From the NCBI GenBank assembly GCA_023433855.1, contig JAEYTV010000564.1, positions 1-6,062 of the forward strand: DNA of 6,062 nt. Direction: 5' to 3'. Below the pieces are notes generated by a model. The model was not told the DNA's origin, did no database searches, and worked only from the letters and a program-made list of their open reading frames with translations. The DNA comes from Pseudomonadota bacterium (GTDB lineage Bacteria > Pseudomonadota > Alphaproteobacteria > Rhizobiales > Rhizobiaceae). Numbering within the stretch: position 1 is the stretch's first letter; each line of letters starts with the position of its first letter. Positions 5,211-6,062 of the stretch are shown piece by piece. A program made the position numbers and the translations under genes.

Positions 5211-5230
5211 TGTGGCGAGTTTGTGGCAAG
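5211..5230 (+). repeat. Tandem TGTGGCRAG pair, candidate arm site
   Basis: TGTGGCGAG (5211-5219) and TGTGGCAAG (5222-5230) repeat with the same 11-bp period as the pair at 4979-4999. One member of each pair is followed or preceded by TTTG. They lie about 130-150 bp right of the att core. Confidence 0.48.
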
Positions 5231-5318
5231 ACCATAGCAAAAATGCGGATATAGACAGCGCCACTGCCGCGTCGGTCTTCCCTGATCCTCGGAGTTTTCG
5301 GTGCATCCCGCTAACGAC

Positions 5319-5343
5319 CATATTCCATGAATTTTGGAGTATG
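5319..5343. repeat. Imperfect 9-bp inverted repeat
   Basis: CATATTCCA (5319-5327) and TGGAGTATG (5335-5343) are inverted with one mismatch (a G-U pair in RNA) and a 7-base loop. This is an AT-rich site in non-coding sequence; it could be an operator or a chance hairpin. Confidence 0.35.
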
Positions 5344-5445
5344 TAATTCGCTGGGGTCGGACTACTGACCAAACTTCAGTTCTCATACTTGTGGAAATGA
5401 ACCCCTGCCATCGCGAATGTCCTTAGTCCCAAGACAGAGGACAGG

Positions 5446-5715
5446 CTATTCCGCGCGTCTTCGTGCCAGAGCCTTCAATGCCTGAATTTCATCCATTTTG
5501 AGATCGCCCTTTATCACGCGCAGCGCCGTGATGAAGGTTTCCTCAAAGTCACTGGCAAAGGAGGACTGGCCGATAATGTGCTTGAAGGCCCAGGCCGCTA
5601 GATCAGCATCGATGCTGATGGTTATTTCCTCTTGTGGGCGCAGATAGCCCTTACTGCTGGTGGGCCATGTGGCCCTCTGCCTCAGCGGCAGCTTTTTCCA
5701 TGCTGCATAGTCCAT
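5446..5715 (-). CDS. Small hypothetical protein, possible ribbon-helix-helix
   Basis: The protein is 89 aa, beginning MDYAAWKKLPLRQRATWP and ending ALKALARRRAE. GAAGGAG lies 7 bases before ATG 5715, a good ribosome-binding site. After a basic N-terminus comes a strand-like EEITISIDADLAAWAF, then two helices (DFEETFITALRVIKGDLK and MDEIQALKALARRRA). A strand of alternating residues followed by two helices is the order of ribbon-helix-helix regulators and antitoxins such as those of plasmid maintenance or mobilisation loci. The match is loose and I assign no family. There is no neighbouring toxin-like frame downstream in the window. It is preceded by a GC-rich palindromic region that could hold its promoter and operator. 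It lies beyond the att core, so it may belong to a second element or to the flank. Confidence 0.7.
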   Translation of the reverse strand: MDYAAWKKLPLRQRATWPTSSKGYLRPQEEITISIDADLAAWAFKHIIGQSSFASDFEETFITALRVIKGDLKMDEIQALKALARRRAE

Positions 5716-5858
5716 GGGTACACTCCTTCGGAAGGGTTCGACAATAATGGTCTGTTGAACCGGATCAGGCGAGTCTGTTCTGGCACCTCCGCCTTCGCGG
5801 ACCGGGCTCTAGGCTGCACCTGCCGGCTTGCCCCGAGCCGCTTACGCGTCTCGGCCAT
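5682..5858 (-). CDS. Possible 58-aa ORF overlapping the next gene
   Basis: An ATG at 5858 opens a 58-codon frame starting MAETRKRLGASRQVQ and ending TMQHGKSCR, with an AGGGA 11 bases upstream. The first 30 residues are basic and plausible as a DNA-binding start. The second half reads through the Shine-Dalgarno and start of the 5446-5715 gene (overlap 34 bp) and looks like non-coding sequence. It could be a truncated relic of a longer basic protein, a translationally coupled leader, or chance. I give it low weight. Confidence 0.2.
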   Translation of the reverse strand: MAETRKRLGASRQVQPRARSAKAEVPEQTRLIRFNRPLLSNPSEGVYPWTMQHGKSCR

Positions 5859-6062
5859 GCGGTGACGATCCCTGGCGCATGATGGGAGCGCCGGCGGCGC
5901 GCTTGTTGGACAGCTGGGCCTGCGGCCCGCCGCGCATGTTGTGCGCAGCCACTAAGAGAAAAAGGGCCTGCGGCCCCACGGCCGTCAAGACCAAGCCCTG
6001 CGCATTGCTGCGGGCGCTGCCGGGGGGGTCCCCTTCCTTGCCCGCCCCCAAGGCGGGGCGTG
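5859..6062. other. GC-rich region with short palindromes and a 13-bp repeat
   Basis: No convincing gene is seen here. GGGCCTGCGGCCC, itself a 5-bp stem around TGC, occurs perfectly at 5916-5928 and 5964-5976. CCCGCC (6041-6046) pairs with GGCGGG (6052-6057). A G7 run at 6022-6028 is followed by T and CCCC. An A-rich island (AAGAGAAAAAGGG, 5954-5966) interrupts the GC. Such stretches occur in front of replication or mobilisation genes on alphaproteobacterial plasmids and islands, but no known oriT nick motif is recognisable. Confidence 0.4.

Larger units (their letters stand above)
5083..5445. other. Gap without convincing gene, arm-like repeats
   Basis: This stretch holds no reading frame that looks coding on either strand. 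The 95-codon minus-strand frame has no credible ribosome-binding site, is unlike any protein I recognise, and runs through the repeats. The left half contains the repeats listed separately. An 18-codon frame from ATG 5113 (MGRKRSEKRNLP...) is too short to call. The right half is lower in GC and featureless except for an inverted repeat at 5319-5343. Confidence 0.5.

Noticed and set aside
5842..6051. 69-codon minus-strand frame in the GC-rich right end
   Set aside because: It crosses palindromes and a G-run, has composition driven by GC content, and lacks protein-like features.

Overview
This window looks like accessory (mobile) DNA from an alphaproteobacterium, probably a Rhodobacterales- or Sphingomonadales-like organism. 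The evidence is the GC-rich coding sequence, the alphaproteobacterial style of the tRNA-Arg, and the style of the small island proteins. It holds genes for two unrelated site-specific recombinases, each placed at the 3' end of a tRNA-Arg sequence. No metabolic or housekeeping protein gene is visible.

Left part (1-2913). A tRNA-Arg(ACG), missing its first five bases at the window edge, is abutted by a minus-strand large serine recombinase (43-1692). The last nine codons of the recombinase lie antisense to the tRNA T-arm and acceptor stem. Upstream of it on the same strand are two small unrecognised genes (1707-1949 and 2011-2325), separated by a perfect 11-bp hairpin. Both small proteins end in ANDN/ANDD-like tails. 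A divergent small plus-strand gene (2462-2665) meets a small minus-strand gene (2719-2913) across a terminator-like hairpin.

Middle (2914-5082). After an intergenic stretch with a good sigma-70-type promoter (3143-3172), three plus-strand genes follow: a 79-aa hypothetical (3228-3467), a 79-aa putative excisionase-like DNA-binding protein (3495-3734) and a tyrosine integrase (3796-4917). They lead into an attachment-site core made of the 3' half of a tRNA-Arg(CCG) (5033-5082). This is the lambda-like order xis-int-att. The integrase frame is broken exactly where the catalytic tyrosine should be. The lost tail, beginning Tyr-Gly-His-Leu, is still readable in another frame at 4901-5008.

Right part (5083-6062). 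TGTGGCAA-type repeats, some in pairs 11 bp apart, occur on both sides of the tRNA-derived core. The site therefore resembles a phage-type attP, or a junction between two stacked elements, rather than a simple hybrid attR. Beyond it lie about 360 bp without a convincing gene, a small minus-strand gene (5446-5715) with a possible ribbon-helix-helix look, and a very GC-rich stretch with short palindromes and a perfect 13-bp repeat.

Overall this is a hot spot where mobile elements have accumulated at tRNA-Arg genes. The most notable features are the disabled integrase, the attP-like architecture around its target, and the recombinase gene that runs into the tRNA. All functional statements are inferred from sequence reading alone.
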